Shown piece by piece: positions 8,046 through 17,458 of a DNA stretch of 61,925 bases. Under the pieces are notes generated by a model. That model was not told where the DNA came from, made no database searches, and worked only from the letters and a program-made list of their open reading frames with translations. The position numbers and the translations under genes were made by a program. Location: the NCBI GenBank assembly GCA_019456305.1, contig VRUD01000014.1, positions 1 through 61,925 of the forward strand, given 5' to 3'. This stretch comes from Cytophagales bacterium. Its GTDB lineage: Bacteria; Bacteroidota; Bacteroidia; Cytophagales; VRUD01. Every line of letters begins with the position of its first letter. The first letter of the stretch is position 1.

Positions 8046-9395
8046 TTATCTCCTCCTCACTGGAGTTTTATTTGTATTTTTTGTACCACTTTTAGAGCTG
8101 TTAGAGCTGCCCGAGTTTGAAGGCCTGGTATTATTACCGGTATTCCCATAAGACCTGGGACTTGAAGTATTAGTATTTTTCGGCTGTGTAGAGAAATTAT
8201 TTTTTGGTTTTGAATAGTTAGAATGATCATAATTCCTCGGTTTATTGTAGTTAGAAGGTGCAACAGTATGTGTTTTAGGTTTACTGTAATTATTATTCAT
8301 ATCGGTCTTTGGCTTGCTATAGTTGGTATTGTGATCTTTGGTGTAATTAGCATTACCACTGTTAATATCCCTGGGTTTTGTAGTAAAATTGTAGTTTTTC
8401 GGGTTGTTGTTAGAGGTGTTTTCTTTTGGTTTATAATAATCATATTCTTTAGGTCTGTCATTCGATATATTGCCTTTGGGCTTATTATATTCTCTTGGCT
8501 TATCACTAAGAGTATATTCTTTCGGCTTAACATCAATTGATGGTTCTTTCGGTTTGATGCTGTATGAATTAGCATTTGTATTTACTCCGGTGTTATTAAG
8601 GCCTTTGGGACGTTTCATATCATCATCTTTACTAATAATTATTCCATCATCGTTCTTGATCTTTCCTCCGGAGTTATTCCCTACACCAGGGCGGCCAGGG
8701 CTGTTATTGCTGCTAACGATTACATTACTTCTCCCCTTTCGTGGCCCGTAGTACACATTGGATTGTTTACCACCTGAATATCCGCTATAAGATCCACTAT
8801 AATACCCGTCATAATATCCATTGTTGTAGCCGGAATAATAGCTGTTATATCCGTAGGGAGAATAATAATTTCCGGGATAATAATAGGGGTTTGAATACCA
8901 TACACTTCCCCAGCCCCACGAATAGCCTATACCAAATGTTATAGATGGGTGATGATGGTAGCTGTAATAACCGGGATAATAGGTATAAGTAGGAGCATAA
9001 ATGCTTGAGCCATAATAATAGGGGTCAGAATTATACCAGTAGTAATCTGTATAGTAAGGGGAATAATAGTTAGAGCCGCAATAAGAACTGTTAAATCTTC
9101 TTATCCTGGAAGCATAATAATAATCATGATCATCATAATAATAATCGCTTCCATAATCACCGCCATCTGAATAATCAGGGTTGGCGGTTTTAGAAGTATA
9201 ATTATCAGGATCACTGCTTTTTGAGTTTGCAGAAGCATCCTGGCTGGTTTTATTTTCTATTTTTACTGTTCTGTCTTTTGAAGAATAGTAAAGGTCGTCA
9301 TTTTCAGTTGTTTGTGTGTTTTGACTGCCGGCACAACCCCAAAGGGAAAAGCCAAATATGACTACCAGCGAACGAAGTAAATTTGTAGTTTTCAT
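8046..9395 (-). CDS. Tyr/Ser/Asn-rich low-complexity lipoprotein
   Basis: This is a 449-aa predicted lipoprotein with a signal sequence ending in LWGC (Cys21). The mature chain is low complexity. Residues about 75-215 are dominated by Tyr with Gly, Ser and Asn (YYYDDHDYYYASR and similar). From about 260 onward there are degenerate KPKEYxxxNKPK repeats, ending in a basic Arg/Lys tail. No enzyme domain is visible. It is probably a surface or envelope structural protein. The tandem character makes it prone to length change. It lies next to proS once the restriction-modification pair is removed. Confidence 0.65.
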   Translation of the reverse strand: MKTTNLLRSLVVIFGFSLWGCAGSQNTQTTENDDLYYSSKDRTVKIENKTSQDASANSKSSDPDNYTSKTANPDYSDGGDYGSDYYYDDHDYYYASRIRRFNSSYCGSNYYSPYYTDYYWYNSDPYYYGSSIYAPTYTYYPGYYSYHHHPSITFGIGYSWGWGSVWYSNPYYYPGNYYSPYGYNSYYSGYNNGYYDGYYSGSYSGYSGGKQSNVYYGPRKGRSNVIVSSNNSPGRPGVGNNSGGKIKNDDGIIISKDDDMKRPKGLNNTGVNTNANSYSIKPKEPSIDVKPKEYTLSDKPREYNKPKGNISNDRPKEYDYYKPKENTSNNNPKNYNFTTKPRDINSGNANYTKDHNTNYSKPKTDMNNNYSKPKTHTVAPSNYNKPRNYDHSNYSKPKNNFSTQPKNTNTSSPRSYGNTGNNTRPSNSGSSNSSKSGTKNTNKTPVRRR

Positions 9396-9696
9396 AATTA
9401 TATAAGTTTAGTATTAAATATTTGACAAAATACAACAAATTAAGTTTAATATACAAATTAAATAACTTATCTTTGGAAGTTCAAATTATCATCATAAAAT
9501 AATGTTAAACAAAACCCGTACCAAAAATATAATTCAATAGTAATTCGATGGTAATTCAATGGTAATTCGAGGGTAATCCGATAGAATTACAATTGAGTTA
9601 CAACTGAATCAAGTGTTAATAAAGTTACGAGTTTTAAATTATAAAGTTAGACAACATGCAAAAAATAACAACAGAACAGATAACTTTGTAAAACAA
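9396..9696. repeat. gap with degenerate 11-bp tandem repeats
   Basis: Between the lipoprotein and the restriction gene there is an A+T-rich stretch. Around 9531-9606 it contains repeated units of the form GGTAATTCAAT or GGTAATTCGAT, with a complementary AGAATTACAATTGAGTTACA at the end. The same unit family recurs at 20825-20878. The stretch 9613-9696 can be read as an extension of the next gene from a GTG, but that part looks non-conserved. Confidence 0.5.
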
Positions 9697-10833
9697 ATGG
9701 CATACGATTCAGTAGATAAATTACAGAACGCTCTTGGAGAAAAAGTGTTCCACTACACGCAGGACAAGAAAAAAGCAGCAGGCAGAGCACTTGGAACAAT
9801 GGTTGAAATCATTAACTATTATCTCCTAAAGACCTGGGGCTTTAATAACTCGACTTCTATAGAAAGAGGACTTGTTGAGTATGGAAACGAAGATATAGCA
9901 CATAATGTTGAGTACTCGTTACATCCGATAACCAAGGAGCATGAAATTACTGTTACCAATGATGGTAACTCGATTACAGCAACTAAGATTTTAAAGGCTT
10001 TAGAACAAGAAGCCAATATTTCAAAGTTTGAGAAAAAGAACAACAACCTTCTCGACAAGCATAACATTCTTCGTAACGCTTGTACAATTGGCGAATCAAA
10101 CGACTCATTTTTACTGACCAGTTTTAAAACCGTTGGACAACAAGAGCATGAACTATTAGTATATGAGCAAATGCAAAAACCTTATGCATTTTTTGAATGC
10201 AAAAGGGTAGGGGTTGAGGAAGGCAACAAAAAAGGACCCCAAACTATTGAAAAAGCAAAACAGGGAGCATACGTTGCAAGAACTGCATCCTCACTACAAA
10301 AAATCAGGACGGACACGGGAGAAAAATATGGGATAATTTACCGCTCTGACAACGAACCATACATTAAGCCTTACATTGAGTTGATTGAGGAAATCATTTA
10401 CTCTGACGACACCGAATTACTACAAAAATTCATCCTAACCGTTGGAGTGGTTAGCAATCATGGAAATTGGTTTACGGCAGACAATCACAACAAAGAATTG
10501 AAAGTTTTAGCTCAGTCCTACGATTGGCTTATTTTCTTGACAGATAATGGATTGGCTCAATTCATTGATGAGCTATTACTTAATCCAACTCAAGAATACA
10601 TCAAAGTACAAGAAGCATTCAAAAACAGCTATTCTGCTAATAAAAAGCGGAATGTTTTTACAAAAGTCAAAATGGATTTTGAAGCAGACACTGTGTTGCT
10701 CAAATACTTCTCTGACAAATTGAATGAAATTGAAGGTTGGTTTAATATCATAGCACCAGAGAGGAAATCAATAACAGAACTAAAGGACGAACTGAAAGAG
10801 TTACGTTCCAAAAACTGGAAAGAAATACTATGA
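9697..10833 (+). CDS. probable type II restriction endonuclease
   Basis: From the ATG at 9697 the product is 378 aa; a GTG at 9613 would add 28 residues. A PD-(D/E)xK-like active site is suggested by the strand YAFFECKRVGVEEG, where an E-x-K follows a hydrophobic strand, with an acidic residue upstream (E in HNVEYSLHP). The gene overlaps the following adenine methyltransferase by 4 bp (ATGA), the classic layout of a restriction-modification pair. The specificity is not readable. It sits between a minus-strand lipoprotein gene and proS, consistent with insertion of an R-M cassette. The nuclease call rests on the motif plus context. Confidence 0.65.
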   Translation: MAYDSVDKLQNALGEKVFHYTQDKKKAAGRALGTMVEIINYYLLKTWGFNNSTSIERGLVEYGNEDIAHNVEYSLHPITKEHEITVTNDGNSITATKILKALEQEANISKFEKKNNNLLDKHNILRNACTIGESNDSFLLTSFKTVGQQEHELLVYEQMQKPYAFFECKRVGVEEGNKKGPQTIEKAKQGAYVARTASSLQKIRTDTGEKYGIIYRSDNEPYIKPYIELIEEIIYSDDTELLQKFILTVGVVSNHGNWFTADNHNKELKVLAQSYDWLIFLTDNGLAQFIDELLLNPTQEYIKVQEAFKNSYSANKKRNVFTKVKMDFEADTVLLKYFSDKLNEIEGWFNIIAPERKSITELKDELKELRSKNWKEIL

Positions 10834-11417
10834 GCGCAGGAAGAACAGTAAATTCTCAAAGTCAAACATGGGGAACTCCCCTTAAATATGTAAATGCTAT
10901 TAAGCGTTTGTTTGGTGGCTCAATTACATTAGACCCTTGCTCAAATGAGTACTCTATAGTTCAGGCTGAAACAGAATTCATGCTGCCTCAAATTGACGGA
11001 CTTCGAGAAGATTGGAACTACCCGACAATTTATATGAATCCACCATATGGCGCTGACAGAGAAAAAAGAACAACAATAAAGAATTGGTTAGCTAAGTGTG
11101 CTTTGACTCATCAGAAATATGGTTCTGAAATATTGGCTTTAGTTCCAGTAGCGACAAATACAGGTCATTGGAAACAAAGCGTTTTTGGACAAGCAAGAGC
11201 CATTTGTTTTCTCTATGACACAAGACTTAAATTCCTTGAAAATGGTTCAGGTGCCGGCAAAGGTGCACCTATGGCATGTGCAATGATTTACTGGGGACAG
11301 AACTACGAAAAATTCTACGACATATTTATTGAGTACGGAGCTGTCGTTGACCTATCAAACCTCCAAGGAGAAGGAATCGGAGCAACAAGAAAGTACATGA
11401 AATTAGAATACGAATAA
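10830..11417 (+). CDS. phage-type DNA N6-adenine methyltransferase
   Basis: This 195-aa protein matches the small phage Dam family (DNA N-6-adenine-methyltransferase). It has the N-terminal WGTP motif, LDPCSNE at about residues 29-35, the catalytic NPPYG at about 69-73 and a trailing AMIYWG near 153. Such enzymes are usually prophage-encoded and unaccompanied. Here the gene overlaps a putative nuclease by 4 bp, so it probably protects the host DNA from that enzyme. It ends 21 bp before proS, and that spacer contains the ATGCTAATATA element found elsewhere in the window. Confidence 0.85.
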   Translation: MSAGRTVNSQSQTWGTPLKYVNAIKRLFGGSITLDPCSNEYSIVQAETEFMLPQIDGLREDWNYPTIYMNPPYGADREKRTTIKNWLAKCALTHQKYGSEILALVPVATNTGHWKQSVFGQARAICFLYDTRLKFLENGSGAGKGAPMACAMIYWGQNYEKFYDIFIEYGAVVDLSNLQGEGIGATRKYMKLEYE

Positions 11418-11438
11418 TAAAATGCTAATATACATAAA

Positions 11439-12914
11439 ATGAGCAAAGCGTTACCAGATAAAAATAAAGACTTTTCCGCATGGTATAACGAACTGATAAA
11501 AAAAGCTGACCTGGCTGAAAATTCTGTGGTGCGGGGGTGTATGGTTATCAAGCCTTATGGTTTTGCTATCTGGGAAAAAATGCAATCTATCCTGGATAAA
11601 ATGTTTAAAGATACAGGACATTCCAATGCATATTTTCCATTGCTTATCCCTAAATCTTATCTGAGCAAAGAAGCAGAACATGTAGCAGGTTTTGCAAAAG
11701 AATGTGCTGTAGTAACGCATTACCGGCTGAAAAATGCTGAAGATGGCAGCGGCCTGGTTGTTGACCCCGAAGCAAAGTTAGAAGAAGAATTGGTCATAAG
11801 GCCTACTTCAGAGACCGTTATCTGGAATTCCTACAAAAACTGGATACAATCATACAGGGATCTGCCTATATTGATAAACCAATGGGCTAATATAGTGCGT
11901 TGGGAAATGCGAACCCGCTTTTTTTTGCGCACTACCGAATTTTTATGGCAGGAAGGGCATACAGCACATGCTACTGAAAATGAAGCCGTTGAAGAAACAC
12001 TAAAAATATTGAGCTTATATGCTGAATTTGCAGAAAAGTACATGGCAATGCCCGTGCTTAAAGGCAAACAAACTGAAAATGAAAAATTCGCTGGCGCTGT
12101 TGATACTTATTGCATAGAAGCATTGATGCAGGACGGCAAAGCATTGCAGGTGGGCACATCCCATTTTCTTGGACAAAACTTTGCCAAGGCTTTTGATGTA
12201 AAGTTTGCCACACAGCAAGGCGGTACTGATTATGTTTGGGGCACTTCCTGGGGGGTAAGTACCCGGCTTATGGGTGCGCTGATCATGGCTCATGGCGATG
12301 ACCATGGTTTGGTATTGCCGCCTTTACTTGCACCTTTTCAGGTAGTGGTAATTCCTATATATAAAAGTGCGGAGGAACTGGCAGCTATTGGTGAAAAAGC
12401 AAGTAAGATCATAAAATCGCTCCGGGATAAAGGTATATCAGTGAAATATGATGACAGAGATACCCATAAACCAGGTTGGAAATTTGCTGAATATGAGCTT
12501 AAAGGGGTGCCTGTAAGGATTGCTATCGGACCCAGAGACCTTAAAAACAATACAGCAGAAGTTGCAAGACGGGATACCATGGAAAAAGAAAATTATAATG
12601 CTGATAATTTGGCTGAAAAAATTGATAAACTGCTGCTGGAAATTCAACAAAATATCTATGATAAAGCGCTTGCCTTTCGCGAAGAACAGACCACAAGCGT
12701 TGATTCCTACAAAGAATTTAAAGAAGTTATACAGAATAAAGGAGGTTTTATATTAGCACACTGGGACGGCACAACTGAAACAGAACAGAAAATACAGGAG
12801 GAAACAAAAGCAACCATCCGGTGTATTTTGATGGATGGACAGAATGAAAAAGGGAAATGTATTTATTCGGGAATGACATCTGAGAAAAGGGTTATTTTTG
12901 CAAAAGCGTATTGA
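11439..12914 (+). CDS. proS: prolyl-tRNA synthetase (archaeal/eukaryotic type)
   Basis: This 491-aa class II aminoacyl-tRNA synthetase charges tRNA-Pro in the cytoplasm. Motif 2 region [24 protein letters not shown], read in two parts (about residues 153-176), and motif 3 [24 protein letters not shown] (about 268-291) are intact. The HGDDHGL ending is characteristic of the eukaryote-like ProS without the bacterial editing insertion. An anticodon-binding domain and a C-terminal zinc-binding-like domain follow. Type 3 ProS is usual in Bacteroidota. The ATG follows a spacer of 21 bp after the methyltransferase gene. Confidence 0.97.
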   Translation: MSKALPDKNKDFSAWYNELIKKADLAENSVVRGCMVIKPYGFAIWEKMQSILDKMFKDTGHSNAYFPLLIPKSYLSKEAEHVAGFAKECAVVTHYRLKNAEDGSGLVVDPEAKLEEELVIRPTSETVIWNSYKNWIQSYRDLPILINQWANIVRWEMRTRFFLRTTEFLWQEGHTAHATENEAVEETLKILSLYAEFAEKYMAMPVLKGKQTENEKFAGAVDTYCIEALMQDGKALQVGTSHFLGQNFAKAFDVKFATQQGGTDYVWGTSWGVSTRLMGALIMAHGDDHGLVLPPLLAPFQVVVIPIYKSAEELAAIGEKASKIIKSLRDKGISVKYDDRDTHKPGWKFAEYELKGVPVRIAIGPRDLKNNTAEVARRDTMEKENYNADNLAEKIDKLLLEIQQNIYDKALAFREEQTTSVDSYKEFKEVIQNKGGFILAHWDGTTETEQKIQEETKATIRCILMDGQNEKGKCIYSGMTSEKRVIFAKAY

Positions 12915-12917
12915 AAT

Positions 12918-12975
12918 CAGTTAACAGTAGACAATTGACAATTGGTAACTATTGACAATTGTCTACTGTTAACTG
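12918..12975. repeat. perfect 20-bp inverted repeat after proS
   Basis: CAGTTAACAGTAGACAATTG at 12918-12937 pairs exactly with 12956-12975; the loop carries further CAATTGGTAACTATTGA half-units. It lies 4 bp after the proS stop and could terminate transcription, but it has no T-run and belongs to the tandem-armed hairpin class seen elsewhere. Confidence 0.85.
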
Positions 12976-13004
12976 TCAACTTTTTATTAACTTTGCCCAT
13001 TCCA

Positions 13005-13478
13005 ATGACAATAGAACTGATAAGTGTAATAGTACTGGTTCTTATAGGGGTTGTGCTCATTATTATTGAAGTGATCTTTGTTCCGGGAACCACAGTAGTA
13101 GGGATCGTAGGATTTTTGTGTGCCGTTGGCGGTATTTATTTAGCTTATGATAACTTCGGGAATCAAACGGGGCATATATTATTAGCAGTAACATTTATCG
13201 TTACAGTCGTTATATTGATAATAAGTTTCAAATCAGGGACATGGAACAGGTTTGCATTAAAAGGGTCTATTAAAAGTAAGGTCAATGAAGGTAAAAAAGC
13301 GGAGCTATCAATTGGGGATGTTGGTAAAACAACTTCTGCCTTAAGACCAATAGGAAAAGCAGAATTCAATGAAAAAATTTTTGAAGTTACGACTTTAAGC
13401 GCTTATCTTGTAGCAGATAAAAAGATCAGGATAATCAAAATCGAAAGAAATAAAATTATTGTTGAACCATTAATATAA
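13005..13478 (+). CDS. NfeD-like membrane protein
   Basis: The ATG at 13005 gives 157 aa. An ATG-equivalent at 12942 would begin inside the hairpin and is rejected. Three hydrophobic segments (about residues 3-28, 32-45, 53-72) are followed by a soluble C-terminal OB-fold domain with IGDVGKTTSALRPIGKAEF, the signature of short NfeD proteins (an early Gly followed by LRPxGxxxFxG-like). NfeD proteins pair with flotillins or stomatins, and the flotillin-like gene floA lies 141 bp downstream. It probably works in membrane organisation with FloA. Confidence 0.85.
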   Translation: MTIELISVIVLVLIGVVLIIIEVIFVPGTTVVGIVGFLCAVGGIYLAYDNFGNQTGHILLAVTFIVTVVILIISFKSGTWNRFALKGSIKSKVNEGKKAELSIGDVGKTTSALRPIGKAEFNEKIFEVTTLSAYLVADKKIRIIKIERNKIIVEPLI

Positions 13479-13619
13479 TAATAAATCTGTATCCATTTAT
13501 CATCATAAAAATAAAAAGGTAGAACTTTATAATTTTGATGAAGAATTTGTTTTAATTGCGGGCGTAAAAATAATCATGGATCAAATTTTATAAAAATAAA
13601 CCTTTAAAATAATCTAAAA

Positions 13620-14603
13620 ATGCCTATACAAATATTAATACTCGTAATAATAGCTGGAATAATTGGCTTTTTTATATTCCTTTATTTTGTTCCAATAGGT
13701 CTCTGGATCACGGCTATTTTTTCCGGTGTCCGTGTCGGTTTGTTTGAACTGGTATTTATGAGGATACGTAAAGTGCCTCCGGGTGTAATTGTTAACTCTT
13801 TGATCACTGCCGTAAAAGCAGGTTTAAATGTTACCTCCACAGACCTGGAAACACACTATTTAGCAGGAGGTCATGTACCTTCTGTTGTTAAGGCATTAAT
13901 ATCGGCTGACAAAGCAAATTTGGAGTTGGATTTCAAACAAGCAACAGCCATAGACCTTGCAGGAAGGGATGTTTTTGAAGCGGTGCAAACCTCTGTTAAT
14001 CCCCGGGTGATCAATACACCTGATGTATCAGCCGTAGCGCAAGACGGAATTCAATTGATCGCAAAAGCAAGAGTAACGGTAAGGGCAAACCTTGCCCAAT
14101 TGGTAGGCGGAGCGGGTGAGGATACCATTCTGGCAAGAGTTGGTGAAGGAATTGTTACCTCCATTGGCTCTTCTGCAAGCCATAAGGCAGTACTTGAAAA
14201 TCCTGATAAGATATCAAAGCTGGTTCTGAACAAAGGGCTGGATGCAGGCACTGCTTTTGCCATACTATCCATTGATATTGCTGATGTGGATGTAGGGAAA
14301 AATATAGGCGCCATATTACAAACTGACCAGGCAGAGGCAGATAAGAAAATTGCCCAGGCAAAAGCAGAAGGAAGAAGAGCAATGGCTGTTGCTGTTGAAC
14401 AGGAAATGACAGCAAAAGCAGCGGATATGCGCGCTAGAGTAATTGAAGCTGAAGCAGAGGTACCTAAAGCTATGGCAGAAGCATTCAGAAAAGGTAACCT
14501 CGGGATCATGGACTATTACAGAATGAAAAATATAGAAGCAGATACGGGCATGAGAGATTCCATTGGCGGTACGAAGAAAGGGCCTAAGGAGTCTGATAAA
14601 TAA
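13620..14603 (+). CDS. floA: flotillin-like protein FloA
   Basis: This 327-aa protein has an N-terminal membrane hairpin (about residues 3-45), then an SPFH/PHB-like domain beginning with [18 protein letters not shown] and continuing with [17 protein letters not shown] and VARAEV-like strands. A C-terminal Ala/Glu-rich coiled coil follows ([19 protein letters not shown] and after). The length and these motifs match FloA/YqfA (UPF0365). It assembles membrane microdomains. The NfeD-like gene upstream is its usual partner. Confidence 0.95.
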   Translation: MPIQILILVIIAGIIGFFIFLYFVPIGLWITAIFSGVRVGLFELVFMRIRKVPPGVIVNSLITAVKAGLNVTSTDLETHYLAGGHVPSVVKALISADKANLELDFKQATAIDLAGRDVFEAVQTSVNPRVINTPDVSAVAQDGIQLIAKARVTVRANLAQLVGGAGEDTILARVGEGIVTSIGSSASHKAVLENPDKISKLVLNKGLDAGTAFAILSIDIADVDVGKNIGAILQTDQAEADKKIAQAKAEGRRAMAVAVEQEMTAKAADMRARVIEAEAEVPKAMAEAFRKGNLGIMDYYRMKNIEADTGMRDSIGGTKKGPKESDK

Positions 14604-14622
14604 AAGGCTATGAAGTTGCAAA

Positions 14623-15624
14623 ATGCTCACCAGAAGATCATTTGTCAAAAAAACTTTAGTTGGGACAGCAGCAGTTGGCCTATCTTATATACCTTACCTA
14701 CCTGCCAACCTGCCCGCCCAAGGCCTATGGCAGGTGGGAGCCTGGGCGCAGGCAGGTGATCTTCCGGGTGAGTCAATCCCATTTTTATCGGGAAAGGATA
14801 TAGTAAAACTAACCATCCTCCATACCAATGACCTGCATTCCCGCATTGAACCCTTTCCTGAAGATACCCCAAAGTATGGCGGCATGGGCGGTATGGCAAG
14901 AAGGGCAGCCATAATCAAAAAGATCAGGGAACAGCAACCGAATGTGCTCTTGTTTGATGCAGGAGACATTTTCCAGGGGACTCCCTATTTCAACTATTTC
15001 GGAGGCGAACTGGAGTTCAGGTTGATGAGTGAAATGGGTTATGATGCCGCTGTTCCGGGCAATCACGAATTTGACAATGGGCTGGAAGGTTTGGCAAAAC
15101 AATTACCTCATGCCGCCTTCCCTTTTCTAATTGCCAATTACGACTTTTCAAAAACAATATTGAAAGATAAGTTTCATCCTTACAGGATCTTTGAAAAAAG
15201 AGATGTCAGAGTTGGCGTTTTTGGTTTAGGAATTGAATTAAAGGGTTTGGTTAATGAAAAACTCTACGGTAAAACTATCTACCTCGATCCAATTGATGCA
15301 GCAAAAGAAATGGTTCAGGAATTAAAACGCAAAAGATGCGACTTGATAATATGCCTGTCACATTTGGGCTACAAATATGGATCTGACAAAATATCTGACC
15401 AGGTAATTGCCCAAAAAGTCGAAGGGATAGACCTGATCATTGGCGGGCATACGCACACATTTCTTGATAAACCCACAGTAATGCAATCACCTTCTGGTAA
15501 AAATGTACTGATAAACCAAGCTGGTTGGGCCGGTATTAAGATTGGAAGAATTGATTATGTTTTTCAAAAAAGATCAAAAAATAAGACTCCCAAAGGCTCG
15601 GTTTTGAATGTTATAAAAAAATAA
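14623..15624 (+). CDS. Tat-exported metallophosphoesterase (5'-nucleotidase family)
   Basis: This 333-aa protein has a twin-arginine signal, TRRSFVKKTLVGTAAVGLSY. A calcineurin-like phosphoesterase domain follows: LHTNDLHSRIEP (about residues 66-77), DAGDIFQGTP, GNHEFDNG and GGHTHT, which together supply the two-metal site. It lacks the C-terminal 5'-nucleotidase substrate domain, so it is the short SH-type that pairs with a separate C-domain protein; none is adjacent. The segment between the Tat motif and the mature domain (about residues 26-46) is encoded by a palindromic repeat (14700-14757), making the signal peptide unusually long. Confidence 0.88.
   Translation: MLTRRSFVKKTLVGTAAVGLSYIPYLPANLPAQGLWQVGAWAQAGDLPGESIPFLSGKDIVKLTILHTNDLHSRIEPFPEDTPKYGGMGGMARRAAIIKKIREQQPNVLLFDAGDIFQGTPYFNYFGGELEFRLMSEMGYDAAVPGNHEFDNGLEGLAKQLPHAAFPFLIANYDFSKTILKDKFHPYRIFEKRDVRVGVFGLGIELKGLVNEKLYGKTIYLDPIDAAKEMVQELKRKRCDLIICLSHLGYKYGSDKISDQVIAQKVEGIDLIIGGHTHTFLDKPTVMQSPSGKNVLINQAGWAGIKIGRIDYVFQKRSKNKTPKGSVLNVIKK
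14700..14757. repeat. palindromic repeat inside the Tat signal region
   Basis: ACCTGCC at 14700-14706 opens the element and GGCAGGT at 14751-14757 closes it, with a nested CCTGCCCGCCCA and GCCTATGGCAGGT between. It encodes residues about 26-46 (LPANLPAQGLWQVGAWAQAG) in frame. A related half-element, ACCTGCCCGCC to GCAGGCAGGT, lies at 15643-15683 after the gene. Confidence 0.7.
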
Positions 15625-15642
15625 AATGACTGTTCGCTTTTT

Positions 15643-15760
15643 TACCTGCCCGCCACCCACTGGCTTTAACATAGCAGGCAGGTACCTAATAATTTTAATT
15701 AGCATGATTGCATGGTTGCATGGATGCATGCAGTCATGCAATCATGCAGCCATGCAGTCA
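15643..15760. repeat. two hairpins in the gap before dnaA
   Basis: The first (15643-15683) has ACCTGCCCGCC against GCAGGCAGGT. The second (15702-15760) is built from GCATGATTGCATGGTTGCATGG-like 8-bp units against TGCAATCATGCAGCCATGCA. The remaining gap to dnaA (15780-15897) is very A+T-rich with no clear DnaA-box cluster. An ORF of 61 codons here is judged non-coding. Confidence 0.65.
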
Positions 15761-15897
15761 AGAAAACAGTTAGGTATAAACAAACGGATACTCATTAAAA
15801 ATTATTTTTAAAAAAACTTTTATTAAAATTTGTTTTTTATTAAAATTGTTGCTCTTTTTAAGCATTATTTACTCCGTTTAGAAACCTATTATGAATC

Positions 15898-17319
15898 ATG
15901 CACAAGCAGCGTAAAACAGTGTGGAATAATTGTCTCCAAATGATAAAGGAGAATGTCAATGAACAAAATTTCAAAACCTGGTTTGAACCTATTGTGCCTG
16001 TCAAATTGGATAATAATGTGCTCACGATCCAGGTTCCCAGCAGATTTTTCTATGAATGGATTGAAGAGCACTATGTCCACATTCTGAAAAAAGCAATTCA
16101 TCAGGAGTTAGGACAGGAAGGGCGGCTCGAATATTCTGTTGTAGTAGATAAAGGAGATACCACCCACAAGCCTTATACAATTAATTTACCTGCCGGAGAT
16201 TCTTTCCAAAATTATTCAAACGTCAAGGTGAAACAAAAGGTGGTTAGTAATCCTTTTGCGTATAAAAATATTAATAAAAGTAAGTTTGATTCGAATCTTA
16301 ACCCCCATAAAAATTTCGAATCATTTTTAGAAGGTGATTGCAACCGCCTTGCACGTGTTGCCGGTGAACGTATTTCTGAAAAACCCGGCACTACCGCCTT
16401 TAATCCATTAATGATCCATAGCGCTCCCGGGCTGGGGAAGACGCATCTTATCCAGGCTATCGGTAATCAAATAAAACAGAATGATGCTGAAAAACTTGTA
16501 CTTTACCTGTCTTCTGACAATTTTTTCAATCAATATATAACTTCAGTAAAAAGCAACAATTCACAGGATTTTATTAATTTTTATTTGCAGATAGATGTGC
16601 TGATTTTAGATGATATACATAACCTGTCAGGAAGAGAAGGGACACAAGAAATATTTTTTCATATATTTAACGATTTGCATAATGCACGTAAACAGATCAT
16701 TCTTACAAGCGATGCTCCTCCTAAAGATCTGGTAGGAATTAAGGAACGGTTGATCTCAAGGTTTAAATGGGGATTGATTGCAGATCTGGAGCAACCTGAT
16801 TTTGAAACCAAGTTTGCGATCATAAAAAGAAAAATTCAATATGACGGTATCAATTTCCCTGATAATGTGGTAGAATACCTCGCCCATAGTGTAGATACAA
16901 GTATCAGGGACCTGGAAGGTGCGATCATTTCATTGATGGCTCAATCATCTCTGAATAAAAAGGAAATTGACCTTGAAATTACCAAACGAATACTGCAAAA
17001 CATCGTTACAGATATCGTAAAAGATGTCAGCATTGATTTTATCCAGAAATCTGTTGCCAGATTTTCCAATATAGATGTTGACGATCTGTCTGCTAAAACC
17101 AGGAAAAAAGAAATCGTAATAGCAAGACAAACGGCCATGTATTTCGCTAAAGAATACACCAATCTTTCACTTAAATCAATAGGCGAGCATTTTGGCGGAA
17201 GAGACCACAGCACTGTTCTCCATGCTATCCAATGTGTTAATGATATGCTTACTACAGACAGGCATTTTAAAGTAGCTTTTAACGAACTTCAGAAAAAACT
17301 TCAATTAAAATCTATTTGA
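15898..17319 (+). CDS. dnaA: chromosomal replication initiator DnaA
   Basis: This 473-aa protein initiates replication by binding DnaA boxes and melting oriC. Domain I covers the first 80 residues (WNNCLQMIKENVNEQNFKTWF). Walker A is APGLGKTH (about 176-183) and Walker B is LILDDIHNL (about 234-242). The domain IV helix-turn-helix signature GGRDHSTVLHAI lies at about 432-443. The length is normal. There is no dnaN or recF next to it, and only an A+T-rich gap upstream, so this locus need not be the origin. The start ATG at 15898 keeps the full domain I. Confidence 0.97.
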   Translation: MHKQRKTVWNNCLQMIKENVNEQNFKTWFEPIVPVKLDNNVLTIQVPSRFFYEWIEEHYVHILKKAIHQELGQEGRLEYSVVVDKGDTTHKPYTINLPAGDSFQNYSNVKVKQKVVSNPFAYKNINKSKFDSNLNPHKNFESFLEGDCNRLARVAGERISEKPGTTAFNPLMIHSAPGLGKTHLIQAIGNQIKQNDAEKLVLYLSSDNFFNQYITSVKSNNSQDFINFYLQIDVLILDDIHNLSGREGTQEIFFHIFNDLHNARKQIILTSDAPPKDLVGIKERLISRFKWGLIADLEQPDFETKFAIIKRKIQYDGINFPDNVVEYLAHSVDTSIRDLEGAIISLMAQSSLNKKEIDLEITKRILQNIVTDIVKDVSIDFIQKSVARFSNIDVDDLSAKTRKKEIVIARQTAMYFAKEYTNLSLKSIGEHFGGRDHSTVLHAIQCVNDMLTTDRHFKVAFNELQKKLQLKSI

Positions 17320-17458
17320 GCGCAAAGCGAATAGAGCAAAGCGCATAGCGTTCCACGTTTTGGCTTTTGCTCTTTGTGCTACGCACAACAATAACTGATT
17401 TCAAAAAACTCTTTGAGGAGCAGAACGCAATACGCTATGCGCCATGCTCTATGCGCTA
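17320..17458. repeat. tandem-armed hairpin between dnaA and asparagine synthase
   Basis: The left side has units such as GCGCAAAGCGAATAGAGCAA and GCGCATAGCGTTC. The right side has GAACGCAATACGCTATGCGC and CATGCTCTATGCGCT, their complement. The start codon of the next gene abuts the right arm. Confidence 0.7.

Noticed and set aside
13479-13619. Short coding-like stretch (FDEEFVLIAGVKIIMDQIL) between nfeD and floA
   Set aside because: No start codon or ribosome site precedes it, and it is too short to tell a remnant gene from chance.
15626-15811. 61-codon frame after the metallophosphoesterase gene
   Set aside because: It is made from two hairpins (TGCCCGCC and GCATGCA units) and has no recognisable protein features.
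15780-15897. Possible replication origin before dnaA
   Set aside because: The stretch is A+T-rich but I see no cluster of TTATCCACA-type boxes, and dnaN is not adjacent. A single TTATCCACA at 34925-34933 is isolated.
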